64,000 nucleotides of DNA, from assembly GCF_900218035.1 (NCBI RefSeq), contig NZ_OBMR01000003.1, positions 248,001 through 312,000 on the forward strand, read 5' to 3'. The first letter of the stretch is position 1. Every line of letters starts with the position of its first letter. This document shows positions 62,768 to 64,000 of the stretch, one piece after another. The notes beneath the pieces were generated by a model. It saw only the letters and a list, made by a program, of their open reading frames with translations, had not been told where the DNA came from and did not search any database. The position numbers and the translations under genes are program-made. The DNA is from Pseudobutyrivibrio ruminis DSM 9787 (GTDB lineage Bacteria > Bacillota > Clostridia > Lachnospirales > Lachnospiraceae).

Positions 62768-63733
62768 ATGGAAACAATTAAGAGCTATTTAGATGCAATG
62801 TTTAGTAGTATGCCAAATACTCCTGAGGTTAAGAAAGCAAAGGCTGAGCTTTTTTCAATGATGGAGGATAAGTATAACGAGCTTATTGCAGAGGGTGTTA
62901 GTGAGAATACTGCTGTTGGTACAGTAATCTCAGAGTTTGGTAATCTTGATGAGTTGGCTGAGGATTTAGGGCTTACTAAAGAGGTTGAGGAAGTTCACGA
63001 GAGAGAGCAGCAGCCTAAGAGATTTGTTTCAATGGATGAGGCTATTGAGTTTATTAAGGCTGAGAAAAAGAGAGCTCTTCTTGTTGCAACAGGTGTTTTG
63101 CTTTGTATCACATGCGTTTGCTGGCCAATAGTTTCAGATTCAGTTTTTGGTTTTATGGATATGGAGAATTATGCCGTAGCTATGATGTTTGTATGGATTG
63201 CAGTTGGCGTGGGATTGTTCATTTATAGTAGTTTTGTTAGTTCTGATTTCGCTTTTCTTAGAAAAGAGCCATGCCAGATGGACATGGCCACAACAGATTT
63301 GATTAAGGAAAAGAAAGCTGAGTTTAAGCCTATTACAGCAGCTGCAATAACACTCGGATGTGCTTTGTGCATATGCGCTGTTGTGCCGGTTATTATTTTT
63401 GATTTCGATATATTTGCATACTTCATATTTATCATGGTTGGTATAGGTGTATGGTTGTTTGTATATTCTGGAATTATTAATGGTAGCTTTGATACTTTGT
63501 TGGATGCAGGCAATGTTGTTCGCAAAGACAGAAATTCAAATGGAAATGAGGAAGATGTGGAATATGTAAGCAAAGGTGCAAAGATTCTTATGGAATCATA
63601 TTGGTCAATAGTTACATGCTTATATCTTATTATCAGTTTCACAACTTTTAATTGGGGTTCTACATGGATAATTTGGGTTATAGCAGCAATTGCTCATAAA
63701 GTATTTAAGATAGCACTTGTAAAGGAGGATTAA
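62768..63733 (+). CDS. DUF1700-like/permease-prefix membrane protein
   Basis: About 321 residues. The first 80 residues form a helical prefix (METIKSYLDAMFSSMPNTPEVKKAKAEL..., EGVSENTAVGTVISEFGNLDELAEDLG), the HAAS/DUF1700-like region that is regularly found next to small PadR regulators. Six membrane helices in three pairs follow (about 112-165, 200-255, 290-318). Function is unknown; related PadR-DUF1700-DUF4097 modules are thought to sense envelope stress. ATG 62768 has AGGAGAGAAG upstream; the frame from 62735 lies inside padR. Confidence 0.82.
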   Translation: METIKSYLDAMFSSMPNTPEVKKAKAELFSMMEDKYNELIAEGVSENTAVGTVISEFGNLDELAEDLGLTKEVEEVHEREQQPKRFVSMDEAIEFIKAEKKRALLVATGVLLCITCVCWPIVSDSVFGFMDMENYAVAMMFVWIAVGVGLFIYSSFVSSDFAFLRKEPCQMDMATTDLIKEKKAEFKPITAAAITLGCALCICAVVPVIIFDFDIFAYFIFIMVGIGVWLFVYSGIINGSFDTLLDAGNVVRKDRNSNGNEEDVEYVSKGAKILMESYWSIVTCLYLIISFTTFNWGSTWIIWVIAAIAHKVFKIALVKED

Positions 63734-63736
63734 GAA

Positions 63737-64000
63737 ATGACTACAAAGAAATTTCAGTTAATAATATGGATTTTTACTCTGATTATTGTTGTTGGCTCTT
63801 GCATTATTCGATTTGCTCCTTTTTCAAGTGGTCGTAGTGAAGAGTCAGAATATGATTTTTCTAAATACAGTGTAGCAACTGTAAAAGTGGATGCAGATGC
63901 CGCAGATTTATATATTGAATATGGTGATGAGTTTAAGGTAAATACAAACTATCAAAAGAATGTTGAACCAAAGGTTACATTGGAAGACGAATGTTTAACA
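63737..64000 (+). CDS. DUF4097-like protein, 5' part (runs off window)
   Basis: The frame opens at ATG 63737, eight bases after AAAGGAGG, and has no stop in the remaining 88 codons. One N-terminal membrane helix (LIIWIFTLIIVVGSCIIRF) precedes the start of a beta-strand repeat region (VKVDADAADLYIEYGDEFKV), typical of DUF4097 (adhesin-like) proteins. It starts three bases after the DUF1700-like gene, completing a PadR-DUF1700-DUF4097 set. The C-terminal part is outside the window. Confidence 0.75.
   Translation, partial: MTTKKFQLIIWIFTLIIVVGSCIIRFAPFSSGRSEESEYDFSKYSVATVKVDADAADLYIEYGDEFKVNTNYQKNVEPKVTLEDECLT

Overview
The window looks like chromosome from an anaerobic, AT-rich Lachnospiraceae bacterium, most like Butyrivibrio or Pseudobutyrivibrio. 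This rests on gene content (sigma-H next to rlmB, ATP-dependent PEP carboxykinase, Bacillota-type dcw genes, many small lipoproteins), strong AGGAGG ribosome binding sites and hairpin-plus-T terminators. It is an inference, since no rRNA is present. The window opens inside mgtE and closes inside a DUF4097-like gene.

Layout. 0-5.6 kb: mgtE end, a ribokinase-like gene, a PIN-PhoH ATPase and two lipoproteins. 5.7-9.5 kb: ispF-cysS-mrnC-rlmB-sigH, the core of the cluster known from Bacillus but without the yacP/rae1 gene. 9.5-19.6 kb: a hydroaromatic-acid island with a TRAP transporter (dctQMP), aroD, an MFS carrier and a YdiB-like shikimate/quinate dehydrogenase leftward. Rightward it holds a divergent LysR regulator, a large Fe-S/FMN/FAD old-yellow-enzyme-type reductase and a chorismate mutase-shikimate kinase fusion. 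19.6-28.2 kb: a PHP phosphatase, then glycolysis (gapA, pgk, tpiA, gpmI) with Sel1-repeat and CapA lipoproteins inserted. 28.3-32.2 kb: purC, purF, purB. 32.3-38.3 kb: a Gld-type ABC system with a DUF4340 protein, then an AI-2E family membrane protein. 38.4-43.3 kb: gdhA, gltA (leftward) and pckA, a carbon/nitrogen node. 44.3-53.1 kb: a YihY-type membrane protein, a chemoreceptor, queA, pheST, a PilZ protein and lgt. 53.2-61.6 kb: a short dcw cluster (mraZ, rsmH, ftsL-like, ftsI-like, mraY, ftsW, ftsQ/divIB, ftsZ) lacking murD, murG and murC. 62.4 kb to the end: a PadR repressor with a DUF1700-like membrane protein and a DUF4097-like protein.

The most unusual content is two non-coding elements of about 640 bp (43617-44261 and 61673-62304). 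Each folds end to end into one giant hairpin. They lie in opposite orientation. Read in the same orientation, they differ in most of their paired sequence but share an asymmetric internal motif, the positions of several stems, and an apical domain whose hairpin loop carries GTCC. That is the pattern of a conserved large structured RNA (or hairpin DNA) family; I do not recognise it. Beside copy 1 sits an independently terminated candidate small RNA that may be 6S-like.

Other regulatory signals are clear: a four-unit MraZ box array, near-identical promoters for mraZ and ftsZ, an operator array at padR, LysR-type dyads in the aroE/lysR gap and a palindrome on the gltA -10 box.
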